From contig JAUJYZ010000128.1 in assembly GCA_033675265.1 (NCBI GenBank), positions 62,001 through 126,000 on the forward strand: DNA of 64,000 nt. Direction: 5' to 3'. A program made the position numbers and the translations under genes. Source of the DNA: Actinostola sp. cb2023 (Eukaryota; Cnidaria; Anthozoa; Actiniaria; Actinostolidae). This document shows, one piece after another, positions 1-9,973 of the stretch (the first letter of the stretch is position 1; every line of letters starts with the position of its first letter). The notes below the pieces were generated by a model. The model was not told the DNA's origin and ran no database searches. It saw only the letters and a program-made list of their open reading frames with translations.

Positions 1-234
1 TCAGACCAATGGTCACATTCATCCTATGGTGATCCAGGGGGCAGTGATGCTTGTCACGTGACTAACCCTAGCCCCAAAGCCAACCTTCAGTCAAATCTAA
101 CCCTAGCTTCCAGAACTTAACCCAAGGGCAAAAAAGCCAGAATTGTTACCCTAAGCCTAGTTTTGAGTTAACCCCAACCCTAACTTCTTCCCGGGGTGAA
201 AAAAGTCATTGTCACGTGACCTCATATTTTTTCT
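1..234. repeat. degenerate CCCTAA-like stretch, no gene
   Basis: No coding region is apparent. Between about 60 and 190 the words CCCTA, AACCCTA and AACCCCAACCC recur irregularly, resembling a decayed telomere-type repeat or the tail of a small transposon. The copies are too imperfect for a firm assignment. Confidence 0.3.
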
Positions 235-258
235 CCTTAAGGTATCAGGGTACCCTAA
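235..258 (+). repeat. left copy of a 24-bp inverted repeat
   Basis: The stretch opens CCTTAAGGTATCAGGGTACC and holds two small palindromes (CCTTAAGG and GGGTACCC). Its exact reverse complement lies at 8809-8832. The two copies enclose the Mutator-like and Crypton remains and the tandem duplication. They may be the ends of a larger element, but no target-site duplication is clear. Confidence 0.5.
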
Positions 259-539
259 TCAATTTCGATATCTTTTTGAGTTATCACATTTTGATATTTT
301 TCAATTTTCGGATAAATTATGATTCAAACTTTGATTTCCTGAAAAAATTATTGAAAAATGTATTTTTATTTGCGAGATATAGAGGAAAAACGATTTTAGG
401 CAATTATCACTCTTGATGAAGTGATGACATTTACTTGTCATTGACCTGTCAACTGAATTGGGCGCATCCGAGCATAACAACGTCGACGTGATCGAACTCA
501 CTTGGACGCGAATCACGTATGTGTTTGCGTTGATCAAGC

Positions 540-1520
540 ATGTCTAGTCACAAAAAAAGAAGAAATCTATTTGTTTCAATTGCAAATAAACGTAAATCAA
601 AGAAAAACAAGTTAGAATTTCCAGAAAACAAGAAGCAGTCGTTAGCCCAAAGTGATCTAGGCTCTTACTATAGCCGGGGAAATTTACTGACCAACATCGT
701 CGACACAGAAACAACACATATCAGTGCCAGCCATTTTAAGTTGCCTGATCAAGATCATCCTAAAACCAAAGATACAGAACAAGAAACAGAAACTTGGAAG
801 AGAGTCACAGGTAGAACGATAGTGAACGGTGAAGAATTACAACGTCAGTTGGAACAATCAGTTTGTTGCCGTCATTGCAATGGGACAGTAGAATTGTTAG
901 AGAATGCTATCACAAAGCAAGGTCTTGGGTCAACCTGGATGCTGAAATGCCTAAACAGCGAGTGTCCATCTCAAGTTTTAAGCGTTGCCTTTAATATTTC
1001 AGAGAGAGCAAGGGGGTTTGAAATCAACAAAGCTCTTGTGTTGGGCATGCGATCGATCGGCAAAGGACATGCTGCCGCCTCGAAAGTTTGCAGTTTTCTT
1101 GGTTTGAAGCCAATCAACAAACAATACTGGTCTGATACCTCGAAGAAGATTTACGAAGAAACCAAAGAGGTGCTTGAGAAAAATCTCAACGAAGTAGCAT
1201 TGAAGTTGAAAAGATTGAAACGGCAAAGCGGAGAAATTAATTGTGCAGAAAATGACTTGAAAGACGTTGTTGTTGATGCAGGAGTGTCGTTGGATGGCTC
1301 CTGGAATTCACGCGGATGGTCGGCTACAGATTGTGTTGTTGCTGCCATCTCTATTGACACAGGAGAAGTTGTTGATGTTGTACACATGAACAGCCACTGT
1401 CCAGAGTGCAAAACAATAGCACAAAAAAAGGCAGAAGGAAAACTTAGTAGGATGGAGTATCTTAGCTGGTTTGTCAACCACGAGTCAAGTTGTTGTCTCA
1501 ACCACGAAGGAAGCTCAGCG
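540..1520 (+). CDS. Mutator-like transposase, 5' exon
   Basis: This exon encodes about 327 residues of a Mutator-like (MULE) transposase of the kind common in cnidarian and sponge genomes. The first ~100 residues are basic and low in complexity. A Cys cluster follows (CCRHC...C...C, residues ~107-140), probably zinc binding. Then come the conserved block GMRSIGKG and an RNase-H-like start with the catalytic-type motif VSLDGSWNSRGW (around residue 255). The frame runs into a probable donor (GCG|GTGGGT) at ~1520, and the continuation is found at 1736. The assignment rests on remembered family motifs. The start is the first ATG of the open frame. Later exons are broken, so this is a dead copy despite the intact exon. 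Confidence 0.7.
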
Positions 1521-1735
1521 GTGGGTATATAAGCCTTTATTACAAGTAATTGTCATATTAGAATATCCACAGAAACGATCATTTTGTCTTTGACGCATTA
1601 TCTCTAATTCTTTGTCTGCAATTTTAATGTTAGGGTTCATACACGTTTGCTCACTGGAAATGTGCATGCAAAGTTACGCCAAGAAATGTATTGTTAATTT
1701 TGATATCAATGTGGTTTGGTTTATTTTGTTTTTAG

Positions 1736-3106
1736 TCAATGGAAGCTGCTGGAGCAAAAATCCTGTTCTTGCGCTCAGTGCGAACAAGAGGGCTACGATA
1801 CATCCCTTTCATAGGAGATGATGAGAGCAAGGCATACTCTGCTGTATGTGCAGCCAACCCCTATGGGCCTAGTGTCTAGTCTCCCCAAGGAAGAGTGTGT
1901 TGCGCACACATCACTAAGCGTATGGGTACTGGTTTACGATCACTGTTAAAAGACTATAAGGGTATTACTAAGCTTAGTTATTATATTGTAGCATCAGTGT
2001 TATTATTATGCACCTGAGTCAAGTGAAAAAACCGGTTCACCCCGCCTACCTGGGAATGAAAAGGTAGTGAATTTGAAGTGAAAGTCCCTGCTTTCCCCCA
2101 CTAATGCCTGAGGGGGGAGGACCGGGGGTTTCAATTGACTGGTGCATTATTATTAGTACAGGTAATCATATGGTTTCAAGTTCAATAACGAGAAATCGTA
2201 TGGTTACCAATTCTTTTGCAATATTGTGTTCCATTATTTAATTCCAACAACAAATTGTAAAGCGCCATAGAGTCATAGCTATGACGCTTATTATTAATTA
2301 TTATTATTATTATTATTTTGAAGGACGGAAGTTGTCAGATGGAAAAGGTTTGAGTGGAGTTGGAAGGCTAACCCTTGCAAGACACAATGACACAATGACA
2401 ATGACACAATGCAAAACTTCTATGGAAGGGCATTACGGGATTATGGTGATGCTAAAGCCATGTCCAAAGCTACAAAAGCTATCTTAAAACACTACAGTAG
2501 CACTGTTGACAAGCCACAGCATGATGATTGTCCTGAGGGTTCAACGTCTTGGTGCAGCTATCAACGGGATTTCGCCAATGGGACATCATTGCACCTGCCA
2601 ATCAAGAATCCCCTACCAGAAGCAGTCGTGAAAGTCATCCAGCCTCTATTTGATAGGTTAGGAGATGAATCATTCCTGGTTAGCTGTGAAAAAGGCTACA
2701 CGCAAAATCCTAATGAATCCCTCCATCATGTAATCTGGGCTATGTCTCCTAAAGATACCTACACCTCCCCTCAAGAAGTTGGTACTGCTATCAATCTTGG
2801 AGTATTACAATTCAATTCAAGGGTTTCACAAAACCTACAATGAATTGTCTGAAACACTGGACATCACCGTGTATCCAGAAAACATATACTGCATGGGAAA
2901 AAATTGATTCAGACAGGCTTGATCAAGCAGCATATCGAAGTTCTGAAGTGGTTAAAAACCCAAAAGAAAGAAGAAGAGAAAGCACAAGCTTAAGAAACAA
3001 GATGCATTTGTCCACCAGGAAGGCATCACCTACAAGTCCCATGCATTTCATGAGGAAAAGAAAAGTAAAAAAAAGAAAACCAATAAATAAACTGTGTACT
3101 ATTTAG
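1736..3106 (+). pseudogene. Mutator-like transposase, 3' part, broken
   Basis: After an acceptor (TTTTAG) at 1735 the frame continues with GAKILFLRSV...YIPFIGDDESKAY, then meets a stop after NPYGPSV near 1880. The gene resumes at ~2330 with GKGLSGVGRLT, is shifted within a run of GACACAATG words near 2385-2410, and continues as FYGRALRDYGDAKAM...CPEGSTSWCSYQ and TQNPNESLHHVIW, all typical of the MULE catalytic C-terminus. Further frame changes occur at ~2830-2900, before the Lys/Arg-rich tail (KERRREST). At least three lesions are visible, so no functional transposase can be made. A small transposon lies between the two parts at 2000-2155. Confidence 0.65.
2000..2155. mobile_element. short foldback element (MITE)
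   Basis: The left end TTATTATTATGCACC...GTCAA..TGAAA is mirrored at the right end (TTTCAATTGAC..GGTGCATTATTATTA), giving ~30-bp imperfect inverted termini around a GC-rich centre. It has no coding capacity and lies within the broken Mutator-like gene. Confidence 0.55.
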
Positions 3107-3395
3107 TAATAGCTAGTGGCTTATATACTGAACAAAAAGACTAAAACTGTGCAACACAGATAGCACTATTTGGTTCTAAATAGTGTCATATCTATTGCGC
3201 CTGTTCTCATGTAGAACTGAATAATACGCAATTATTGGAAGAGGTTGAATGATATATACATAGTGTTTTTCAACTTGATGATTTGTACTACATTTGTACA
3301 TATTTTAATTCCGTAAAATGTTAAATCAATATGTTTTGGTATTTTCACATTATTTGATTTATTTCAAGAATGTTTATTTTACTGTATAGTGAGTG
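3107..3395. other. intergenic, nothing recognised
   Basis: AT-rich sequence after the Mutator-like remains. No convincing ORF, RNA gene or repeat was seen. Confidence 0.4.
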
Positions 3396-3430
3396 TAAAT
3401 ACATTTATAAAATTCATTAAGAATTCATGA
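3396..3430 (+). repeat. inverted repeat arm left of the Crypton-like gene
   Basis: The last 21 bp (3410-3430, ending AAGAATTCATGA) are a perfect reverse complement of 5471-5491. Imperfect pairing extends outward through TGTAAA. The two arms bracket the recombinase remnant. Confidence 0.55.
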
Positions 3431-3884
3431 GGTTTCTGACCTATGAAATGTTTGCATTCCAGTCACGTGGATAAAGCTGCATACAACACGAGTAACTTAA
3501 AGTACGGGGAGGGTTTGAATAGGCAGCAGGGAAAGGCTGGGGTTGATGAATGAATTAAACAATTGTCATGTAAATTCATACAATCACTAGTGGTCTGTAT
3601 CAAAAATATACAATCAATAGTGTTGTATCAGTTTTGAAATACAACAATTATGCATTAATTATACGTTATAACGCTATTCATAGTACTACAGTAATTCAAT
3701 TCAATTGCGTTTATTTCATAGTATATTTCATTACGCATCTATTTCAACCAAAAGTTAACAGTACAATTATTAAATACTGGATTTACAACATTGCTGCTTG
3801 CACTATCACACTCTGGTACATAGAGAGTAGCCAGCAATTCGTCAGAAATTTCAGAATCAAATAAGTTATATTGCAAAGCATCTG

Positions 3885-5276
3885 TACTTATTTCAGGAAA
3901 TTTTTACATCTGCCAATATTTCATCCGGAATCTCAGGGTGCATTGAAAGATGTTTCTTCATGTAGCGAACTAATTTCTGCTTTACTTTTCTCTAAAGTTG
4001 TTGAGAGAGTAGCATTGGGAGGGCGCCAAAGCATTGCTAACTTGTTTCACCTGTTCCGCACTCGGCCTTTGATACCTAAATAAAGAATCAGATCGGTGGC
4101 CTGTTTCTTTCCCTAGTTTGTTTTTCGTTAATGTTGTTTTGAAAAAGCCTACTGGCACACGTTATACGCATACAATGTGCGGTTTTTCGCTAATTCCTGC
4201 AGCTTTACATAATTTCTCAGGCAGTATCTTGCTTAGTGTATTGATACCAATAGGAATCTTTTCATACTTAAACGCACCATCTCTAGCAGGTCTAAAATAG
4301 AAAGCTTCGATACTTTTGCGTAATCTTTGATTTTTTCTAAGTATAAACTATAACAATCTAGCAAACAGGGGAGAGTGGATCTGTCCAGTCTCGTGACACA
4401 AATGCTTAATAAACTTAGATGTGCGTTTTCAAATCCGAAAGCCCCCCGTGAAAAGGTTTTTGAAACACTTTCATCAAATATAATAAAGTTATCTCGAATA
4501 GTAATATTAGATATCCTAAGAAGCCTTTGTTCATTAGCCCTTATTCCAAATAACTTTCCGCAATAAAAAATAGACAGTATCAATAACGAGCTGAATTATT
4601 GCCAAGAAGTCCCTTGGTCCAAAACATTGTTTCTTCCTCCACTGTAATGGCTTCTCTTTCGTCTTTCTTGGTTTTCAGGTCAATACCACTCTTGTTGCAT
4701 CTCGCATCTCCCCGTCAATCACTTTTCGGAAAAAAAAAAACCTCAAATATTAAGTAAATATATAAATAAAATAAAAATGTGATTAAGGCAAATATCAATA
4801 CGTATATGAATTTGTATTTATTCATGCTTACGTTGTAGACATTAATTTGTACCAACCTCGTGTCTCCTTTATCAAACGGATCCAATCCATTCTTCTCGCC
4901 AATATATCTTTTAATACCACATGCTAAAAGATACAACGTCCTTGGTGGATATCTTTCGCCTTTTTGGTTACACACTTCCTCGATAAATCGACTTAACCAC
5001 CAATTAAGTGTTTTCGGCACTCATATCTCCCAATGGAGTATTTAAATCATCAACTTTCTTCACATCCACAGGAACTATCGATGAGGATAAATCTTCTGGG
5101 ACCTTCTTAGCCCTGCTTATTTGCCACTCCTTCCAAAGTTCCAGAGCCCATTTTGTACTATTTTGAGTATTTTTAGGCACCGTTGTTTTTCCAATAATCG
5201 TCTCTTCTTTCTTCCTCCGCAGATTTAGGCGTACGAAATTTCCGAGCTCCCTCCATTGCAAATGTTGAATGCTCAA
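3885..5276 (-). pseudogene. Crypton-type tyrosine recombinase, broken
   Basis: Read on the minus strand, the order is LNLRRKKEE...STKWALELWKEW (~5200-5140), LNWWLSRFIEEV...YPPRTLYLLACGIKRY (~5000-4890), an intron with donor near 4855, EAITVEEETMFWTKGLLG (~4650-4600), YCGKLFGIRANEQ (~4570), FYFRPARDGAFKYE (~4290) and finally KETGHRSDSLFRY (~4080). This is the layout of the DUF3504 group (ZMYM2/QRICH1/KIAA1958 C-termini), which derives from Crypton recombinases. The last block holds the His-x-x-Arg and a downstream Tyr expected of the active site. Frameshifts near 5015, 4690 and 4590, and a stop at ~4160, make it a pseudogene. Confidence 0.7.
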
Positions 5277-5470
5277 AACCCAAATCTAATGCAATGCAGC
5301 GAATATTCAACTCACGCACAATTGACATTAAAACAATGACATGGAATTAGTTTCTGTGTACCATTTGTAATGTGTACACCACTGCATGTAAAAAATGCGG
5401 ACACTTGGGATTTCACTGTTATAAAAAAGAAATAGTTGGAGACAATGCGCTAAATTAATTTTCTACGCTT

Positions 5471-5505
5471 TCATGAATTCTTAATGAATTTCATAAGCTG
5501 TTTAC
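5471..5505 (-). repeat. inverted repeat arm right of the Crypton-like gene
   Basis: Partner of 3396-3430; the 21-bp core at 5471-5491 begins TCATGAATTC. It runs directly into the hairpin at 5500-5600. Confidence 0.55.
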
Positions 5506-5600
5506 AACATTCGCGTCCGTGTGTATCGGCCATACAATCACTCGCCTTCGGCTCGTGATTGTTATAGGCCGATACAACACGGGCCGCTCATGTTGTAAAC
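5500..5600. repeat. ~100-bp imperfect palindrome
   Basis: GTTTACAACATTCGCG at the left pairs with a mirrored CATGTTGTAAAC at the right. An inner stem pairs GTGTATCGGCC with GGCCGATAC, closed by a loop around CTCGCCTTCGGCTCG. It would fold into a long hairpin and is probably a tiny foldback element. Confidence 0.6.
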
Positions 5601-5777
5601 ATTACGATAAACTCACAAGAAACTTGAACTATATATACATATATTTCAATATACTTTCAATGACTAATGATGCAGTTCTGGTAGCTCCATTGCCTTGCAA
5701 AACTCAGTCAGGGATATTATAAATGCATGCTGAAAATATATAAACGAATTTAATATTATTGTTTCACTCAATTTTTG

Positions 5778-7157
5778 CCAGTAAATCTTTAATAACTCAT
5801 TATATTATTGTAGATGTCAATACAAATAAAATATTTTGTAATAAACAGAACTGAACACGTTTTACTAAGTAAACCTCTCTAATTTTCCCTTTCACATCTC
5901 CTGGCACTAAGTGGCGTATGAATTGTAACACTAATGGGGGAAAGGAGTACTCAGCTTCTGCTGGCCCAATTTCGTTTTCTCTAAATAAAATTGATTCATA
6001 AAAATTATGATTGCATTGACAAATAGACTTTTTATTATTTTTATTGATTACCATCAATATAATACATGGAATACATATGTGCTCATTTTGTTTCAGTCTA
6101 GTTTATTCAGGTAAAAAAAATGTCCATAGCTAGATATTTAGTAGCTTCAGCTATAAATATTCCTGGTAAATTATACATACCAGTAATGCATGTGCCCAGT
6201 TACAATAATGGATATATCGGTTCCTTCGTGTAGGCCTTCCTCTTCTTATTTGATTGACAACACTGATCTCTAAATGGTCAGCAAAAACGTGTACCGTCGT
6301 ATCTACCACAAAATCCAAATATTGTGTTGATAAAGAGGTTGATTTTGTCCTTATTTATGCTCTGCTTACAACGTTGTTATCTCATCAAGACTATATGGTC
6401 AATACATCACTTTAGTCTTACCCAGCTGCTCTCATTTCATTGAGCATCTGTTCACGAGGATCGAGATGCCTTGAATGTTCTTCCCCTTGAACGTCGCGAT
6501 GGTACTATTAGTTCAGTTCGTTCTCTAATTGTCCGCCTTCCGACTCTTGCATGCTCTTGGCATGATATATCTAACATATAATCATAAACAAGTCATTCTC
6601 TGTAAATTCTAACTCAAATACGATGATATTTCTAAGTTTAAAGCCGCAAATGGCTTTCGTAACTGATTTTGCTAAAACATTGCTTCACGAAATCTTTAAC
6701 TTATTTGAAATATAAAGCAACAGATCAGAACACTGAACCAAGATTTGCTGGAGCGATGTGACCTCTAACTCTGAAAGCAAATTACTCCCGCCAAATTTCC
6801 CGCCTATTATGATGAGTAATCCGTAATCATGATATTCGAGAGCCTTTTCACGATCTGTCATCGGAGCCATTGCTATGGTTGGCTAATCTCCATGTGTCAA
6901 CAAAGCCAGTACTTCACTCGAAAACTGTGTTTCGCGCGTTATCTCGTAATCGAAAAACTTGCGCATAATTGCCTGTACATTTTCAGTTCCAAGTTTATAG
7001 GGGTTTTATCGGATTTTTCCAAAAATTCGTATAGATATCATCTCAGATATATGGTTTCCAAAAGGGTGTCTCCGGGGTTTTGTGATTAGTGTTTCCTTTG
7101 AAAAGTTATTGCCTGTTTTGTAAGGACATATATATGTGATTTTAATATTGCTCAAAC
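5778..7157. repeat. tandem duplication, unit 1 (1380 bp)
   Basis: Begins CCAGTAAATCTTTAATAACT, and the same sequence restarts at 7158. Unit 1 is about 37 bp longer than unit 2. Nearly all differences are single-base insertions in homopolymers, with few substitutions. This is what either a very recent duplication or an assembly artefact with unpolished reads would give. Confidence 0.85.
5799..6563 (-). pseudogene. broken copy of the unknown three-exon gene
   Basis: This is unit 1's counterpart of the gene at 7180-7931. All three exons can be recognised, but each carries a one-base insertion: an extra base near the start codon (~6555), an extra A in the run before TTTGCTGACC (~6285), and an extra A at the start of exon 3 (~5980). 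Either this copy has decayed or its sequence is less accurate than unit 2's. Confidence 0.5.
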
Positions 7158-8500
7158 CCAGTAAATCTTTAATAACTCATTATATATTGTAGATGTCAAT
7201 ACAAATAAAATATTTGTATAAACAGAACTGAACACGTTTTACTAAGTAAACCTCTCTAATTTCCCCTTTCACATCTCCTGGCACTAAGTGGCGTATGAAT
7301 TGTAACACTAATGGGGGAAAGGAGTACTCAGCTTCTGCTGGCCCAATTTCGTTTCTCTAAATAAAATTGATTCATAAAATTATGATTGCATTGACAAATA
7401 GACTTTCTTATTTTTATTGATTACCATCAATATAATACATGGAATACATATGTGCTCATTTTGTTTCAGTCTAGTTTATTCCAGGTAAAAAAATGTCATA
7501 GCTAGATATTTAGTAGCTTCAGCTATAAATATTCCTGGTAAATTATACATACCAGTAATGCATGTGCCCAGTTACAATAATGGATATATCGGTTCCTTCG
7601 TGTAGGCCTTCCTCTTCTTATTTGATTGACAACACTGATCTCTAAATGGTCAGCAAAACGTGTACCGTCGTATCTACACAAAATCCAAATATTGTGTTGA
7701 TAAAGAGGTTGATTTGTCCTTATTTATGCTCTGCTTACAACGTTGTTATCTCATCAAGACTATATGGTCAATACATCAACTTTAGTCTTACCCAGCTGCT
7801 CTCATTTCATTGAGCATCTGTTCACGAGGATCGAGATGCCCTTGAATGTCTTCCCCTTGAACGTCCGATGGTACTATTAGTTCAGTTCGTTCTCTAATTG
7901 TCCGCCTTCCGACTCTTGCTGCTCTTGGCATGATATATCTAACATATAATCATAAACAAGTCATTCTCTGTAAATTCTAACTAAATACGATGATATTTCT
8001 AAGTTTAAAGCCGCAAATGGCTTCGTAACTGATTTGCTAAAACATTGCTTCACGAAATCTTACCTTATTTGAAATATAAAGCAACAGATCAGAACACTGA
8101 ACCAAGATTTGCTGGAGCGATGACCTCTAACTCTGAAACAAATTACCCGCCAATTTCCCGCCTATTATGATGAGTAATCCGTAACATGATATTCGAGAGC
8201 CTTTTCACGATCTGTCATCGGAGCCATTGCTATGGTTGGCTAATCTCCATGTGTCAACAAAGCCAGTACTTCACTCGAAAACTGTGTTCGCGTTTATCTC
8301 GTAATCGAAACTTGCGCATAATTGCCTGTACATTTTCAGTTCCAAGTTATAGGGGTTTTATCGGATTTTTCCAAAAATTCGTAGATATCATCTCAGATAT
8401 ATGGTTTCCAAAAGGGTGTCTCCGTTTTGTGATTAGTGTTTCCTTTGAAAAGTTATTGCCTGTTTTGTAAGACATATAGGTGATTTTATATTGCTCAAAC
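7158..8500. repeat. tandem duplication, unit 2 (1343 bp)
   Basis: Second copy of the duplicated block, in the same orientation and directly abutting unit 1. It ends at TTGCTCAAAC, where similarity to unit 1 stops. It carries the open version of the minus-strand gene. Confidence 0.85.
7180..7931 (-). CDS. unknown spliced gene, 145 residues, intact
   Basis: Three exons on the minus strand join in frame. Exon 1 is 7792-7931 (ATG, MPRAARVGRRTIRERTEL..., ending ...LNEMRAA before donor GG|GTAAGA). Exon 2 is 7553-7673 (YDGTRFADHLEISVV...RRGRPTRRNRYIHY...HALL, donor GTATGT). Exon 3 is 7180-7356 (RNEIGPAEAEYSFPPL...PGDVKGEIREVYL..., stop TAA). All splice sites are GT-AG and phases agree, giving 438 nt. 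The product is basic, with no signal peptide, membrane segment or catalytic motif that I recognise. No function is proposed. An upstream non-coding exon ending at a donor near 8060 is possible. It could instead be the end of a longer gene in an older element. Confidence 0.5.
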
Positions 8501-8640
8501 TTTGAGAACGTATAACAAAATAACGGAAACAGTGATGAATAATCGGAGACACCCTTTTGATAAATGATATCTTGTAACCATATCAACATATTTATCACGG
8601 ATTTTCGACAAATTCCTCATGACTTGGAACTTTGAATAGA
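8338..8640. repeat. diverged inverted repeat at the end of the duplication
   Basis: The plus-strand stretch 8338-8500 (GTTCCAAGT..., ...CCAAAAGGGTGTCTCCG...) is mirrored with many differences at 8506-8640 (...CGGAGACACCCTTTTG..., ...ACTTGGAAC). The fold would be a loose hairpin of ~130-bp arms. Confidence 0.5.
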
Positions 8641-8808
8641 CGGCTGTGTGTAAATACTATTCAGTATATTGTCAATATAACATTTTTTTAAATAAAACAA
8701 TATACAGTACTGGATAGTAGGTTTATTGAGCTTTCAGAAAATGTATACTTTATTGGGGTTTAAATGGACGGATTCTGTGTTAAGGCGACTTGAATGAATA
8801 CCGGTCGG

Positions 8809-8832
8809 TTAGGGTACCCTGATACCTTAAGG
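8809..8832 (-). repeat. right copy of the 24-bp inverted repeat
   Basis: Exact reverse complement of 235-258, embedded in TTAGGGTACCCTGATACC. See the left copy. Confidence 0.5.
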
Positions 8833-8839
8833 TACCAGG

Positions 8840-8905
8840 GGACCTTCGTGACCACTGTTCACTGAAAGCCGCGTAGCGCACTAACCACTCGTCCAACATG
8901 TATAA
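8840..8905 (-). repeat. tRNA-like (SINE-type) fragment
   Basis: On the minus strand the segment reads TGGACGAGTGGTTAGTGCGC, close to a tRNA box A. About 40 nt later comes GGTCACGAAGGTCC, a weak box B. It is more like the head of a tRNA-derived SINE than a real tRNA, as no acceptor stem could be closed. Confidence 0.3.
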
Positions 8906-9013
8906 AAGTATACATTTTCTTAAAGCTGAATAAATGCAGATTCTAAATATGCTGGAGATGATTTCCTATTTTGTAAATATGTTTTGTTATTGCACATTTT
9001 AGAAAATTCGACC

Positions 9014-9969
9014 AGCCTTGTTTGACACCGAGATTTTTGAGTTTTTTAGCGATTTTCTGGACCTAATCACGCCATAGGAAATTTCGATTCCATATAAGAG
9101 GTTTCCATGGAAATCTTGACAGTTCTGAAAGCCCACGGGCTCAGGTTCTGACGTAATCTTCCTCTTGTCATGGATCTCCACGAGGGCCAGCAGATCGTAG
9201 CTGCTAGGAGCGGCCAATTTTGCATTTTTAGAGTGTTTATAGCCATTATTCACCACAGAAGCCCACAGGACAGCATCATTAAGCTTGACTGGTGTGGTAG
9301 AGACCGTTCTGCTGAAAGAACCCAGCAGCGAGAAACGATTTTCACGAAGACATGTCGGCTCTGCCATTACGAAATTCAAAATGGCGGACTCAACTGTGAA
9401 ATCGTCTCTCTGGTTGTTCTGTGGTGAATTCCAGGAACTACAAAGGCATTTTTGGCGACTTTGGACTTGTAAAGAATGCAACCGGTGCAATATTTTGCCT
9501 GTAGGACCGAGTGGCTCGACACTCTATATATTCTAAAATACGGATAGGGCGGCATGCTTTCTGTCGAAAATTCCCGGATGTTCCCGGCATCCTTTTCAGG
9601 CGAGCAGAAGGAAAATACGTGTCAGCGAAAAATTCACGAAAATATCAAGAAGAGAGATGGAAGTTTGCTGAGAAAGTGGCGTTTTGTTTCGCAAGGATGT
9701 ATTTTGGAAGAAAATCCAAGTCAAATGTCGTTCATTTTCGAGGTGTAAAATTGCGTCAAAAACGGGCATTTTTGATTTCTATAAAAAAATAAATTGAACT
9801 AGTGCCCAGAAATCGGAACTGTTAGTCAGTTTACTTGAAGTTAAAATTTGAAGAGTTATCTAGTTGTCACTAAAAACTGGTCATGAGATCGATGTTACGA
9901 AAATTCAGAAAGTTAGAAAAGCAGTATCGATTTTTACGGGCGGTTTCGGGCGCCGTGGGAGTCAAAGGG
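9014..9969 (+). mobile_element. piggyBac-like non-autonomous element, copy A
   Basis: This ~0.95-kb block is colinear with the complete copy at 26,603-27,615. It shares the words TTTTTTAGCGATTTTCTGGA, CATCATTAAGCTTGACTGG and AAGAGAGATGGAAGTTTGCT. The right end is preserved as ...GTGGGAGTCAAAGGG followed by TTAA (9970-9973). The left terminus is decayed. Small ORFs in it are not conserved in frame, so it is treated as non-coding. Confidence 0.65.
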
Positions 9970-9973
9970 TTAA

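Noticed and set aside
60..190. Interstitial telomere
   Set aside because: CCCTAA-like words are scattered and imperfect; no run of exact hexamers.
6829..8470. Plus-strand ORFs starting MIFESLFTICHRS in both units of the tandem duplication
   Set aside because: The frames diverge after ~30 codons between copies because of indels, and they are antisense to or outside the spliced minus-strand gene.
9170..9490. Open frames in piggyBac-like copy A with relatives in copy B (e.g. LNDAVL, PEPVGFQNCQDFHG)
   Set aside because: The DNA is conserved, but frames shift between copies and copy C lacks them; no transposase motif. Considered non-coding.
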